A DNA stretch of 64,000 nt, taken from assembly GCF_013391415.1 (NCBI RefSeq), contig NZ_JACAXB010000013.1, positions 124,001 to 188,000 on the forward strand, written 5' to 3'. The translations under genes and the position numbers were made by a program. The notes beneath the pieces were generated by a model, which was not told where the DNA came from, did not search any database, and worked only from the letters and a program-made list of their open reading frames with translations. This DNA is from Aquitalea sp. LB_tupeE. Its GTDB lineage: Bacteria; Pseudomonadota; Gammaproteobacteria; Burkholderiales; Chromobacteriaceae. Below, piece after piece: positions 26,195 through 37,033 of the stretch (position 1 is its first letter; each line of letters begins with the position of its first letter).

Positions 26195-26944
26195 ATGCTG
26201 TTACTGAAACTGACGCTGGTTCCTGCTTTTCTCTACCTGCTAGCCCTGGTGGCACGACATTGGGGGCCACAGCGCGCCGGCTGGATGGCCGGCCTGCCGG
26301 TGGTGGCCGGCCCCATCCTGTGGTTGCTGATGCAGGAGCACGGCCCTGCGTTTGCGGCCAGTGCGGCGCTGCAAGCCATTGCCGCCATTGCCGCCTCCGA
26401 ACTGTTCAACCTGATCTATGCCCGCTTGGCTAGCCGCTTTGCCTGGCCGCTGACGCTGATGTTTGCCCTGTGCGGCTGGTTGCTGGGCGCTTGCGTGCTG
26501 CAAAGCATGACATTGACGCTCGCTACAGCCCTTGCCATGGCGGTGCTGGCAGTGCTGATCAACAGCGTTTGCCTGCCCCGCCCGGCCCTGTCTGGCGTGG
26601 CGACTGCGGTGAATGAAACCCTGGGTTTGCGCATGCTGGCTGCCGCCGTGCTGACTTTGCTGGTCAGTCTGGCCGCCAGTCATCTGGGGGCAGGCTGGAG
26701 CGGCATGCTGGCGGTCTTTCCGCTGCTGGCCGTGGTAATGGCGGTGGCCACCCAGCGGGCACAAGGGGTAGCCGCCACCCAGGCCTTGTTGCGCGGCATG
26801 CTGCTGGGGCGGCTTGGTTTTACCGGCTTTTGCCTGGCACTGCTGCTCTTGCTACCGCGGCTGGATGGGAATCTGGTGTTTTTGCTGGCGGCCTGCACCG
26901 CCATCGGGCTGCAGCTGCTGTCACGCCGTTTGCTGCTGGTCTAG
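26195..26944 (+). CDS. Polytopic inner-membrane protein of unknown function
   Basis: 249 residues, almost entirely hydrophobic, with seven or eight predicted helices. It starts MLLLKLTLVPAFLYLLALVA and has GWMAGLPVVAGPILWLL early on. I recognise no transporter motif; the layout is like small permease-type proteins. The start is uncertain, as ATG at 26147 is in frame and neither has a clear ribosome binding site. It overlaps the convergent dgkA by four bases. Confidence 0.65.
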   Translation: MLLLKLTLVPAFLYLLALVARHWGPQRAGWMAGLPVVAGPILWLLMQEHGPAFAASAALQAIAAIAASELFNLIYARLASRFAWPLTLMFALCGWLLGACVLQSMTLTLATALAMAVLAVLINSVCLPRPALSGVATAVNETLGLRMLAAAVLTLLVSLAASHLGAGWSGMLAVFPLLAVVMAVATQRAQGVAATQALLRGMLLGRLGFTGFCLALLLLLPRLDGNLVFLLAACTAIGLQLLSRRLLLV

Positions 26945-27327
26945 TGGCCGAACAACACCAGCGCCCACATGGCGGCAAGATTGATCAGGCCCAATAATTG
27001 GGCCGCGCTGCCCATGTCCTTGGCGCGCTTGGCCAGCGGGTGGCGTTCCAGCGAGGTGTGATCTACTGCCGCCTCGATGGCGGAGTTAAGTAGTTCGATC
27101 ACCAGCGTGGCCAGCGAACTGGCCACCAGCAGGGCGCGGGCCAGCGGGCTGGCCGGCACGACAAACAGGGCGGTGGGGATGAGGATGATGGCCAGCAAGG
27201 CCAGTTGGCGGAAAGCATCTTCATGACGGAAGGCCGCCCTGATGCCATCCAGCGAATAGCCGAAGGCGTTGATCAGCCGGCGAATGCCGGTCTTGCCCTT
27301 GAACGGGCTTTCCTCATGCTTGCTCAT
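26941..27327 (-). CDS. dgkA: Diacylglycerol kinase (prokaryotic type)
   Basis: 128 residues with three membrane helices. The family motif ELLNSAIEAAVDHTSLERHPLAKRAKDMGSAAQL contains the catalytic Glu/Asn and the metal-binding Glu. It phosphorylates diacylglycerol to phosphatidate in the inner membrane, recycling lipid from membrane-derived oligosaccharide synthesis. ATG 27327 follows AGGA. Confidence 0.95.
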   Translation of the reverse strand: MSKHEESPFKGKTGIRRLINAFGYSLDGIRAAFRHEDAFRQLALLAIILIPTALFVVPASPLARALLVASSLATLVIELLNSAIEAAVDHTSLERHPLAKRAKDMGSAAQLLGLINLAAMWALVLFGH

Positions 27328-27477
27328 GTCGGGTCCTGTGATTGCGCAGTGTCAGCGGGGTGGTGCCAGTCTGGCGAGCGGCATGTTAAGCGCTGCCGCC
27401 ATCATGGGCAAGCGCTGGCCATCAAGCCATGCCAGCGGCGATGGTGCCGCCGGCAGATGACAGGCTGATGGCAAGGC

Positions 27478-27596
27478 TTAGAGCCGCTAACAAAACGTCG
27501 TAGAGCACCCGAGTCAAGGCGCGCCGACGCAGACAGTACAGTGAGTATGGCAAGTCGGCGCAACGCAGAATCGGGGGTTTTGTGATCGGGTCTTAA
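27478..27596. mobile_element. MITE-like element with imperfect terminal inverted repeats
   Basis: The left end TTAGAGCCGCTAACAAAAC (27478-27496) matches the complement of the right end (27577-27596) at 16 of 19 positions with one indel. The outermost bases on both sides are TTA/TTAA, fitting a TA target duplication as in IS630/Tc1-type elements. Inside, GCGCCGAC (27521-27528) is mirrored by GTCGGCGC (27554-27561). It has no coding capacity. The right end runs into the stop codon of gshB, so it may lie in the gshB 3' untranslated region. Confidence 0.6.
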
Positions 27597-28549
27597 TGTG
27601 CGGTGGCGCGCTCTAGTGCATCGATATACAGGCCGGCAACGTTCAGGCCGGTCTGATCCATGATTTCGCGGAAGCAGGTGGGGCTGGTGACATTCACTTC
27701 GGTCAGGTAATTGCCGATGACATCCAGACCGGCCAGCAAGATGCCGCGCTTTTTCAGCTCCGGGCCCACTGCCTCGGCAATTTCGCGGTCACGGGCGCTC
27801 AGCGGACGCGCTTCGCCACGACCACCGGCAGCCAGGTTGCCACGGGTTTCACCGGCGGCCGGAATGCGTGCCAGGCAGTAATCCACCGGCACGCCGTCAA
27901 TCACCAGCACGCGCTTGTCACCATCGCGGATTTCCGGGATATAGCGCTGGGCCATGATGGTGCGTTTGCCGCGCAGGGTGATGGTTTCCAGAATCACCGA
28001 CAGATTAGGGTCGTTCGGTGTCACGCGGAAAATGCTGTCGCCGCCCATGCTGTCCAGCGGTTTGAGAATCACGTCCAGATGCTGGCGGATAAAGGCTTTC
28101 AGACGCGGGGTTTCACCGGTGATCATGGTGGGCGCGGTCAGCTCGGGGAAATTCAGGATGGCCAGCTTTTCGTTGAAATCACGCAGGGCCTGACCGCTGG
28201 TGAATACCTTGACGCCCTGCGCTTCGGCCAGCGTGAACAGCTGCGAGGCATACAGGTATTCCATGTCGAACGGCGGGTCCTTGCGCATCACCACCGCATT
28301 GAAGGCGGTCAGCGGCTGGCGGTGCACATCATCCAGCTTGTACCAGGCCGGGTGATCGCCCTTGCGCTCATCGGTGACAGTGAGGCCACGGGCATCCACC
28401 AGCAGGCGACCACCCTCTACGGAAAGCTGGTGCGCCTGGGCATAGCTGATGGCATGGCCACGGCGCGCCGCCTCTTCCATCATGGCAAAGGTGGTGTCCT
28501 TGTAAATCTTGAACTGTTCCAGCGGATCGGCGATGAACAGGATACGCAT
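27593..28549 (-). CDS. gshB: Glutathione synthetase
   Basis: 318 residues, ATP-grasp fold. It starts [24 protein letters not shown], typical of bacterial GshB, and has [17 protein letters not shown] for ATP/Mg binding and [15 protein letters not shown] at the C-terminus. It joins gamma-glutamylcysteine to glycine. ATG 28549 has GGAG upstream. It is the last gene after gshA and the XAC2610-like gene. Confidence 0.96.
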   Translation of the reverse strand: MRILFIADPLEQFKIYKDTTFAMMEEAARRGHAISYAQAHQLSVEGGRLLVDARGLTVTDERKGDHPAWYKLDDVHRQPLTAFNAVVMRKDPPFDMEYLYASQLFTLAEAQGVKVFTSGQALRDFNEKLAILNFPELTAPTMITGETPRLKAFIRQHLDVILKPLDSMGGDSIFRVTPNDPNLSVILETITLRGKRTIMAQRYIPEIRDGDKRVLVIDGVPVDYCLARIPAAGETRGNLAAGGRGEARPLSARDREIAEAVGPELKKRGILLAGLDVIGNYLTEVNVTSPTCFREIMDQTGLNVAGLYIDALERATAH

Positions 28550-28594
28550 GCTGCTCTCCAAAGTGGGATGGCGGCCGGGCTGGGGCCGTCGGAT

Positions 28595-29527
28595 TCATTG
28601 ATGATAGTAGGCGTCCAGCGCATATCGCCGGGTGGATGTTTTCCAGCGGCCATTGACCAGGGTTTCTCGAGTGACGCGAACCACTTTGCCTTCCGGGTCC
28701 TGCGCGTCTTCAATCAGCTTTTCCACCGCCTGCAAGTGATGGCGGGCGTCAAACTGGTAATCGATGGTTTCATGGTAACAGCAGCCGCTCTTGGCAAAGG
28801 TACGCAGCCGCTTGCGCTTGGCATCCACCTGGAACAGGCCCAGGTTTTCTTCGGTCAGCGTTGATAATTCATCGTTGAGCGCAAATTGCTTGCTGGCCGT
28901 GTCGTACAGGTAAACCCGGTAGGTAGGTCCGCCATAGGGGCCGTCATTGCCGTTCTGAATGGCGAAATCGAAATGACCGTCAAAGTCGAAGTCAGCCGCA
29001 TTGATCACGCCCTGAAAATCATACAACCGCGCCGTGTTGACCAGCGGTTTGCCATTGTCGCCATGCGCCATATAAACATTATCCAGCCGCAGCTGCTGGA
29101 TGCGACGCTGGCTACGCTGGTCGATGATGTTGATGATGGCCGGGCCTTCGGCTGCCCAGTCACGCTCGCCCCAGTTGAGCAGCGTGATGTCAAAGCGATA
29201 TGCCGGCATGGCATTGTCGATGCGCTGCTGGATCAGCTGCGCGTGCTGCAATTGCGCCAGTCGCTCTTGGTAACGGCTTTGCAGACAGGCGGCATCGCCA
29301 TTGCACTCGGCACGCGGGCCAGCCAGCCACTGGCGCTGGTTATCTTGCAGCAAGCCTTGCTGATTGTGCTGCCGGTAGGCGGTAGCCACTTGCTCGTCCA
29401 GCGTGGAGAGTTCCGGCTGGCGGCAAATGGCCTGCTCAGTAGCCGTTGCCGCCTTGCTGCAATCAAAGCTGGCCGCCGTCGCCAGCGTGGGCAACAGCAA
29501 CAGCAGCAGCCAGCGTAGGGTCGGCAT
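28595..29527 (-). CDS. Exported LprI-like / XAC2610-related protein
   Basis: 310 residues. A signal peptide (MPTLRWLLLLLLPTLATA) is followed by an LprI/DUF1311-like Cys-containing segment (FDCSKAATATEQAICRQPELSTLDEQVATAYRQ, about 20-90). Then comes an XAC2610-type beta domain (ADFDFDGHFDFAIQNGNDGPYGGPTYRVYLYD and SGCCYHETIDYQFD). LprI-like modules have been linked to lysozyme inhibition; XAC2610 homologues include a type VI immunity/lysozyme-inhibitor-like protein. A periplasmic inhibitor role is only an inference. It starts four bases after gshA and is followed by gshB. Confidence 0.75.
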   Translation of the reverse strand: MPTLRWLLLLLLPTLATAASFDCSKAATATEQAICRQPELSTLDEQVATAYRQHNQQGLLQDNQRQWLAGPRAECNGDAACLQSRYQERLAQLQHAQLIQQRIDNAMPAYRFDITLLNWGERDWAAEGPAIINIIDQRSQRRIQQLRLDNVYMAHGDNGKPLVNTARLYDFQGVINAADFDFDGHFDFAIQNGNDGPYGGPTYRVYLYDTASKQFALNDELSTLTEENLGLFQVDAKRKRLRTFAKSGCCYHETIDYQFDARHHLQAVEKLIEDAQDPEGKVVRVTRETLVNGRWKTSTRRYALDAYYHQ

Positions 29528-29531
29528 GGCC

Positions 29532-30815
29532 TCAGTCGCGCTCGGGGTCGGTGTTTTCCAGCTCCAACGCTGCCGCCAGCAGCGCCAGACGGGCAATCAC
29601 ACCATAGGCGTAGAAGCGGTTGGGCGCACAGTCCGGCGAGCCGTGCTTGTCCGGCAGGCAGGGGGTTTCGAACGACAGCGGCACAAACTGCATGCCCGGT
29701 GCATTGAGGTTTTCGTCAATGCCACGACCGGTATGCACGCGGTAGAAACCACCGGTGACAAAGCGGTCCATCATGTACACCACCGGCTCGGCCACCGCGT
29801 CGTCCACGGTTTCGAAGGTATATACGCCTTCCTGCACGATGACTTCGGAAACTTCCAGCCCCTCTTTCACCACCGACATCTTGTTGCGCGCCTTGCGGTT
29901 CAGGCCGATGACTTCTTCCGGGCTCTTCACGCTCATCACGCCCATGCCGTAGGTGCCGGCATCGGCCTTGACGATGACGAAGGGGTCGTTCTTGATGCCG
30001 TATTCACGGTATTTGACGGCAATCTTGTCCAGTGTGCCGGCCACGGCTTCAGCCAGCGCGTCCTCGCCCTGACGGGCATGGAAATCCAGCCCGCTACAGT
30101 TGACGAAGTAGGGGTTGATCATCCACGGGTCGATGGAAATCAGCTGGGCAAACTGGTCGGCCACCTGATCGTAGGCGGTGAAGTGATTGCTCTTGCGGCG
30201 CACGGCCCAGCCGGCGTGCAGCGGTGGCAGCAGGTTTTGTTCCAAATCCTTCAGGATGTCGGGAATACCACCGGACAGATCGTTGTTCAGCAGCACCACG
30301 CAGGGGTTGAAGCCATCGGCCAGCCGCAGGCGATTGCCCTGGCGCAGGATGGGTTCCAGCTTGACAATGTCGCCGCCGGCGCTGGTCAGCTCGGTGACTT
30401 CGGTGATTTCCGGGTTCAGCGTACCCAGGCGCACGCGCAGACCGGCCTGCTCGAAAATATGTACCAGCGTGGCCACATTCTGCAGGTAGAAGGTATTGCG
30501 GGTATGGTTTTCCGGAATCAGCAGGATGCTGCGTGCTTCCGGACAGACCTTTTCCACCGCAGCCTGCGCGGCCTGGACGGAGAGCGGCAGGAAGTCCGGA
30601 TTCAGGTTGTTGTGTCCGCCAGGGAACAAATTCATGTCTACCGGGGCCAGCTTGAAACCGCTGTTGCGCAGGTCCACCGAGCCGTAAAACGGTGCAGCAT
30701 GGTTATGCCACTGACTACGGAACCAGTGCTCGATATGGGGTTGGGCGGTCAGGATGCGGCTTTCCAGCTCCAGCAGCGGGCCGGTCAGTGCGGTGGACAG
30801 ATGTGGGACGGTCAT
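29532..30815 (-). CDS. gshA: Glutamate-cysteine ligase, proteobacterial type
   Basis: 427 residues of the GshA type found in beta- and some gammaproteobacteria, distinct from E. coli GshA. Family stretches include VDLRNSGFKLAPVDMNLFPGGHNNL, ADAGTYGMGVMSV and FYRVHTGRGIDENLNAPGM. It forms gamma-glutamylcysteine, the first step to glutathione. ATG 30815 has AAGGGGAG upstream. Confidence 0.93.
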   Translation of the reverse strand: MTVPHLSTALTGPLLELESRILTAQPHIEHWFRSQWHNHAAPFYGSVDLRNSGFKLAPVDMNLFPGGHNNLNPDFLPLSVQAAQAAVEKVCPEARSILLIPENHTRNTFYLQNVATLVHIFEQAGLRVRLGTLNPEITEVTELTSAGGDIVKLEPILRQGNRLRLADGFNPCVVLLNNDLSGGIPDILKDLEQNLLPPLHAGWAVRRKSNHFTAYDQVADQFAQLISIDPWMINPYFVNCSGLDFHARQGEDALAEAVAGTLDKIAVKYREYGIKNDPFVIVKADAGTYGMGVMSVKSPEEVIGLNRKARNKMSVVKEGLEVSEVIVQEGVYTFETVDDAVAEPVVYMMDRFVTGGFYRVHTGRGIDENLNAPGMQFVPLSFETPCLPDKHGSPDCAPNRFYAYGVIARLALLAAALELENTDPERD

Positions 30816-30920
30816 GGGCTCCCCTTGGCGTCGGATGACTTGCGAGTAATTGGTCTATGGTGGGGGTTGGCCTGGGGGAATTCAACCCTTTTGCATGAAG
30901 GAATGCTTCATCGCGTGCCA

Positions 30921-30960
30921 TGGGGAAGCGCGCGGTGTGCCATCAGGCACGCGCTTCCCC
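30921..30960. repeat. GC-rich hairpin between gshA and the PfkB kinase gene
   Basis: GGGGAAGCGCG pairs with CGCGCTTCCCC, with a further GTGCC/GGCAC pair inside. No T-run follows on either strand. It lies in the 3' region of the kinase gene (minus strand) and could be a weak terminator or an RNA-stabilising structure. Confidence 0.5.
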
Positions 30961-30978
30961 CTGCGTGATGCTGGCCGC

Positions 30979-31926
30979 TCAAGCCAATGGCCATACTTCC
31001 CCGTAGGTGCGCTGGTACATGGCCTGCAGCTGTTCCCAGTCGAAGAAGTGGTTCTGGCAACCGGCGGTGGTCACCTTGATGGCGCCGATCATATTGGCCA
31101 GACGCCCGGTCAGTTGCCAGTCCAGCTGACGGCTGATGCCGAACATCAGCCCGGCGCGGAAGGCATCGCCACAGCCCATCGGGTCCACCGGCGGCTGCGG
31201 CATTTCCACCCGTGGCAGATGGATGTGGTCGGTCCCCACGTAGAGATCCGCCCCGCGCGAGCCACGCGTCACCACCACCGCCTGCACCTTGCGGCGCAAA
31301 TCATCCACCGTCAGCCCGGCACGTTCGCGCATCAGTTCGCTTTCGTAGTCATTGATGGTGATATAGCTGGCCAGTTCGACAATCTGGTGGATTTCTTCAC
31401 GCGACAGCAGCGGCAGCTCCTGGCCCGGGTCGAAAATGAAGGGAATGCCAGCTGCGGACAGCTCCTGCGAGTGCTGCAGGAAGGCAAGATGGCCACCGGG
31501 CGACAGGATGGCCAGCTCTACCGGTTGCTGGATATCCGCGATGTGATTTTCAGTGGAAAAATCCATCGCGCCGGGATGAAATGCCATCAGCTGGTTGCCG
31601 TCTTCATCGGCAATGCCGAAGCACTGAGCGGTATATTGCTTGCGGATCAGCCGGATATGGCTGTCATCCACCCCGGCGCGCAGCAGGTGCTGGCGATAGG
31701 GCTGGAAGTCCTCGCCCACCGTGCCCATCACCAACGGCTTTTCGCCCAGCAGGGTAAGGCTGTAGGCGATATTGCCCGCCATGCCGCCAAATTCGCGTCG
31801 CATGGTGGGAGCCAGGAAAGTGGTGGAAATCTTGTGCAGCTGATCGGGCAGGATCTGACTGTCGAATCGACCGTGAAACGAGAACAGCGTATCGTAGGCG
31901 AGCGCCCCGCATACCAGGAGAGACAT
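30979..31926 (-). CDS. PfkB family carbohydrate/nucleoside kinase
   Basis: 315 residues of the ribokinase fold. The substrate-side Gly-Gly motif is REFGGMAGNIAYSLTLLG and the ATP/catalytic motif is DPMGCGDAFRAGL with the base Asp near 250. Proteins of this type in proteobacteria are often annotated as adenosine kinases, but the substrate is not determined here. ATG 31926 has GGAG five bases upstream and is preferred to GTG 31932. Confidence 0.88.
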   Translation of the reverse strand: MSLLVCGALAYDTLFSFHGRFDSQILPDQLHKISTTFLAPTMRREFGGMAGNIAYSLTLLGEKPLVMGTVGEDFQPYRQHLLRAGVDDSHIRLIRKQYTAQCFGIADEDGNQLMAFHPGAMDFSTENHIADIQQPVELAILSPGGHLAFLQHSQELSAAGIPFIFDPGQELPLLSREEIHQIVELASYITINDYESELMRERAGLTVDDLRRKVQAVVVTRGSRGADLYVGTDHIHLPRVEMPQPPVDPMGCGDAFRAGLMFGISRQLDWQLTGRLANMIGAIKVTTAGCQNHFFDWEQLQAMYQRTYGEVWPLA

Positions 31927-32064
31927 GCTCACTCCGAATAAAATTCAACTGAACATTTTAACATGAAACTTTTTTGTGCATGCGGAGCGAAACTTGCGCC
32001 TGCGCCCTCTCTCCAAAGGCAGCAAACCCGTTTTCCCATTCTGCAAGCCCGTTCCGGAGGCCAC

Positions 32065-32553
32065 ATGAACCTGACATCCTTGCGCGCCACGCTGCTGGCC
32101 GCCCTGCTCTGCCTGCTGCCGCTGGCTGCCAGCGCCGCCCCCACGCTGGCGCAAACCCGTTTTACCGACCAGAGCGGCAGTTCGGTGTCGCTACGAGCGT
32201 ATCAGGGCAAGGTGGTGCTGGTGAATTTCTGGGCCACCTGGTGCAGCCCCTGCCGCGAAGAAATGCCCATGCTCAATGCGCTGCGCGAGAAGCTGGCTCC
32301 CAAGGGTGTGGAGGTAGTGGGTGTGGCGCTGGACAACAAGACGGAAACCTACAATTTTGCCCGCCAGCTGAAAATCAACTACCCCATCGTGCTGGGCGAC
32401 AGCGACACCCTCAGCCTGCTGCGCAGCCTGGGTAATCCGGCTGGTGCGCTGCCTTACAGCATCATCCTGGACCGCAATGGCAAGCAGGTGGGCAGCCTGC
32501 TGGGCCGCCTGAACGAAAAGAACCTGGAAGACACGCTGCGGCACTTCCTGTAA
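32065..32553 (+). CDS. TlpA-like periplasmic thiol-disulfide protein
   Basis: 162 residues with a cleavable signal peptide (LLAALLCLLPLAASAAP) and a thioredoxin fold. The active site is WATWCSPCREEMP with Cys 60 and Cys 63, plus GALPYSIILDRNG. It is similar in plan to the TlpA-like protein at 10.7 kb, but with the standard CxPC site and a cleaved signal. It probably reduces or transfers disulfides in the periplasm. GGAGG before ATG 32065 fixes the start. Confidence 0.88.
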   Translation: MNLTSLRATLLAALLCLLPLAASAAPTLAQTRFTDQSGSSVSLRAYQGKVVLVNFWATWCSPCREEMPMLNALREKLAPKGVEVVGVALDNKTETYNFARQLKINYPIVLGDSDTLSLLRSLGNPAGALPYSIILDRNGKQVGSLLGRLNEKNLEDTLRHFL

Positions 32554-32574
32554 GCCTTGCGCCAGCCCGACAAC

Positions 32575-32606
32575 AAAAATCCCCGCCATAGTCGGCGGGG
32601 ATTTTC
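32575..32606. terminator. Bidirectional terminator
   Basis: AAAATCCCCGCC-atagtc-GGCGGGGATTTT between the convergent tlpA-like and fadH genes. Confidence 0.88.
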
Positions 32607-32633
32607 ATTGCTGCTAGCTGGTGGCTGAAGCAA

Positions 32634-34703
<2,070 letters not shown>

Positions 34704-34749
34704 TCAGCCGCCGGTCGTTTGCCGGCATGGCGTGCATTATTGTCACTCG

Positions 34750-34778
34750 ACAATACTTACTAGTAAGTAAGTTGTCAA
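34750..34778 (-). promoter_or_regulatory. fadH promoter with operator palindrome in the spacer
   Basis: On the minus strand, TTGACA (34773-34778), exactly 17 bp, then TATTGT (34750-34755). The spacer holds a perfect 16-bp palindrome TACTTACTAGTAAGTA (34754-34769). Such palindromes are typical of TetR-family repressor sites that control fatty-acid or aromatic-acid catabolism. A bound repressor would block RNA polymerase. No regulator gene lies next to it. Confidence 0.75.
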
Positions 34779-34876
34779 CGCAAGCCATTTCCGCAGTCTG
34801 CTGCTGATTACCCTGCCCAGCAGGCTTGGCCTGCCATGACAGGCTGCTTACACTGTGTCTTTTTGCTGGAAAACCC

Positions 34877-35245
34877 ATGCCCCTGCCCCGCCCGCTGGCC
34901 AATCTGCTTGCCCTGCCACCCTTGCTGGCTGCCGGCAGCTTTGCGCTCACCGACAGCCTGTTCTGGCCTGTCCTGCTGTACCTCACCATGAGTGTGCTGA
35001 CCTTTGCCGTCTATGGCTGGGACAAGCGCCAGGCCGTGCATCACGGTCGGCGCACACCGGAAAAACTGTTGCACTGGCTGGAGCTGGCAGGCGGCTGGCC
35101 GGGTGGTTTGCTGGGCCAGTACTGGCTGCAGCACAAATCCAGCAAGGGCAGTTACCAGCTGATGTTCTGGCTGATCGTGCTGGCCCACTGGCTGTTATGG
35201 GGCAGCTGGATTGCCTGGCGCTGGCATGTGGCGCATGCGGTCTAA
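34877..35245 (+). CDS. DUF1294 membrane protein
   Basis: 122 residues. The DUF1294 signature is seen in YGWDKRQAVHHGRRTPEKLLHWLELAGGWPGGLLGQYWLQHKSSKGSYQ, flanked by membrane helices at about 8-25, 29-46 and 96-115. Function unknown; in other proteins this domain is fused to a cold-shock domain, which is absent here. ATG 34877 is preferred over TTG at 34826. It overlaps the convergent lipase gene by four bases. Confidence 0.85.
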   Translation: MPLPRPLANLLALPPLLAAGSFALTDSLFWPVLLYLTMSVLTFAVYGWDKRQAVHHGRRTPEKLLHWLELAGGWPGGLLGQYWLQHKSSKGSYQLMFWLIVLAHWLLWGSWIAWRWHVAHAV

Positions 35246-36186
35246 GCGCGCCGTCGCATTGCCGCCTGAATGGCCGTATCCAGCCATTGCAGCAGGTCGG
35301 TCACCACTTCTTCCCGATTGGTTTCGTTGAACATCTCATGCCGGCCGCCGAGGTAAACCTTGCTGCTGACATTCAGCAGGCCGGCCTCCCGATAGCGGAT
35401 TTCCAGCTGACCCAGCGCCAGCTGCCCCAGGCTGACCGGGTCGCGGCTGCCTGCCAGCAGGTAGACCGGACAATGCCGGGGCAAACTATCGCGGGCTTTG
35501 GCCTCGCCCCTTTCCAGCGCGATGATGCCGCCAAACAGGTCCGCCCACAGTCCGGGCGTGGGGTCGAAACCGCATAAGGGATCGGCCAGATAGGCATCCA
35601 CTTGTGCCGTATCGCGCGACAACCAGTCCGCCGTGGTACGGGCCGGGAAAAAGCCCAGATTGAAGCTGCCAAAAATCAGTCTTGCCATGAAAGCGGATGG
35701 TGCATCGTCCCCACCCAGCTTGCCTGCCAACCGGGCCAGCTGGCGCAGCAGCCAGGCCAGCGGACGCTGGCGGTAACCGGTGGCCGACAACACCAGCCCA
35801 TCCAACACCGCCCCGTATTGCAAAAAGTAATGCCGCGCCATGAAGGAACCCATGCTGTGGCCCAGCAGGATCAGCGGCACGTCCGGATGCTGGCTGGCGA
35901 CAAACTGGCGTACATGGTCAATATCGGCCAGCACCTTGTTCCAGCCATCCTGCGCAGAGAACCAGCCATGCCGGGCCGCGTGCGGGCCATGGCCGCGATG
36001 GTCGTGGGCGTAGACCGCAATACCGTGTTGCGCCAGTTGCTCCGCCACGCGCTGATAACGGGCAGCGTATTCGCTCATGCCATGGCAGATCAGCAAAGCG
36101 GCACGTACCGCCATGCCTGCGGGCGGCTGCCAATTGCAGCCATGAATGCGGTGGCCATCGGCCATCTGCAAGGTGAAGTGCTCCAT
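35242..36186 (-). CDS. Alpha/beta hydrolase, monoacylglycerol lipase-like
   Basis: 314 residues of the lysophospholipase/monoglyceride lipase type (Hydrolase_4). The family motifs are LICHGMSEYAARYQRVAEQLAQHG, YAHDHRGHG and the nucleophile elbow LLGHSMGSF with Ser near 116. The acidic residue is in GSRDPVS and the His in GGRHEMFNE. It has no signal peptide. ATG 36186 follows GAGGAAAAC. The exact lipid substrate is unknown. Confidence 0.88.
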   Translation of the reverse strand: MEHFTLQMADGHRIHGCNWQPPAGMAVRAALLICHGMSEYAARYQRVAEQLAQHGIAVYAHDHRGHGPHAARHGWFSAQDGWNKVLADIDHVRQFVASQHPDVPLILLGHSMGSFMARHYFLQYGAVLDGLVLSATGYRQRPLAWLLRQLARLAGKLGGDDAPSAFMARLIFGSFNLGFFPARTTADWLSRDTAQVDAYLADPLCGFDPTPGLWADLFGGIIALERGEAKARDSLPRHCPVYLLAGSRDPVSLGQLALGQLEIRYREAGLLNVSSKVYLGGRHEMFNETNREEVVTDLLQWLDTAIQAAMRRRA

Positions 36187-36318
36187 GTTTTCCTCGTTGC
36201 CGGTGGTGCGCTTGCCGGCCATGCCGGGGACGCAGCTGTCGTTATCAGGCTGCGCGCAGGCGCAGGCATGGCTTAAGAAAACACGAATCGGCAGGGAATG
36301 ACAACCGCAATACTGCAA

Positions 36319-36900
36319 TCAGGCCAGCATCCGCGCAGGGTCGAACTGCGGATTGGTCAACGAGGTGAGCACATGGTCGCGCCATGCGCCGTTGATATAC
36401 AGGTAATTGCGCGCCAAGCCTTCTTCGACAAAACCCAGGCGCTGCAACAGGGCAGCGCTGCGCTGATTATGCGGCTGGTAATTGGCTTGCAAGCGATGCA
36501 GGCGCAAGTCGTCAAAGGCAAAGCGGATGATCTCGCTGACCGCCTCATGCATCAGCCCCTGTCCTTGCAAACTGTGGTCGATGCCATAGCCCAGGTGGGC
36601 GGCCTGAAACACACCGCGCACGATATTGCTCAGACTCACCGTCCCGACGATGCGCTGCGGCTCTTCCGGCAAGGTGAGCAAATAGCGCGCACACACGCCC
36701 TGCTCCCAGCCCAGTGCCTGCTGGCGAAGCTGCATTGTCCAGTACAGCTCGGTAAAGAACATGTCGCCGGGCTTGGGGTCCCACGGGGCAAAGTGCTGGC
36801 GGTTGGCCACCTGGTAGTCCAGCACAGCACGGGCCAGCCCGGTATGGGGTGGCAGCAACTGCAAACGCGGTGTGACCAGCACGGCTTGCAAGGTGGTCAT
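36319..36900 (-). CDS. GNAT acetyltransferase, RimJ-like
   Basis: 193 residues. The GNAT fold has the acetyl-CoA site GYGIDHSLQGQGLMHEAV and the C-terminal HNQRSAALLQRLGFVEEG. The overall plan (LVTPRLQLLPP..., YLYINGAWRDHVLTSL) matches the RimJ/RimL group that acetylates ribosomal protein N-termini. ATG 36900 is chosen because AAGGA lies eight bases ahead; the ATG at 36909 is too close to it. Confidence 0.85.
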   Translation of the reverse strand: MTTLQAVLVTPRLQLLPPHTGLARAVLDYQVANRQHFAPWDPKPGDMFFTELYWTMQLRQQALGWEQGVCARYLLTLPEEPQRIVGTVSLSNIVRGVFQAAHLGYGIDHSLQGQGLMHEAVSEIIRFAFDDLRLHRLQANYQPHNQRSAALLQRLGFVEEGLARNYLYINGAWRDHVLTSLTNPQFDPARMLA

Positions 36901-36984
36901 GAGGCTCATCCTTCGACAATGAGGGCAGACAGGCAGTGTAAGCGTTGCGCCATGCCACACTCAAGCGCCACCCAGGATGCGACA

Positions 36985-37005
36985 ACGCCCGGACAGGCCG
37001 GGCGT
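36985..37005 (-). terminator. Candidate terminator after purC
   Basis: ACGCCCGG-acagg-CCGGGCGT hairpin 30 bp after the purC stop. Only a weak T-run follows on the minus strand. Confidence 0.4.
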
Positions 37006-37033
37006 CGGGTCTTGCAGTGCTGCGCGTGGCGGC

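Noticed and set aside
29403-30968. A 521-codon open frame on the plus strand.
   Set aside because: Antisense to gshA.
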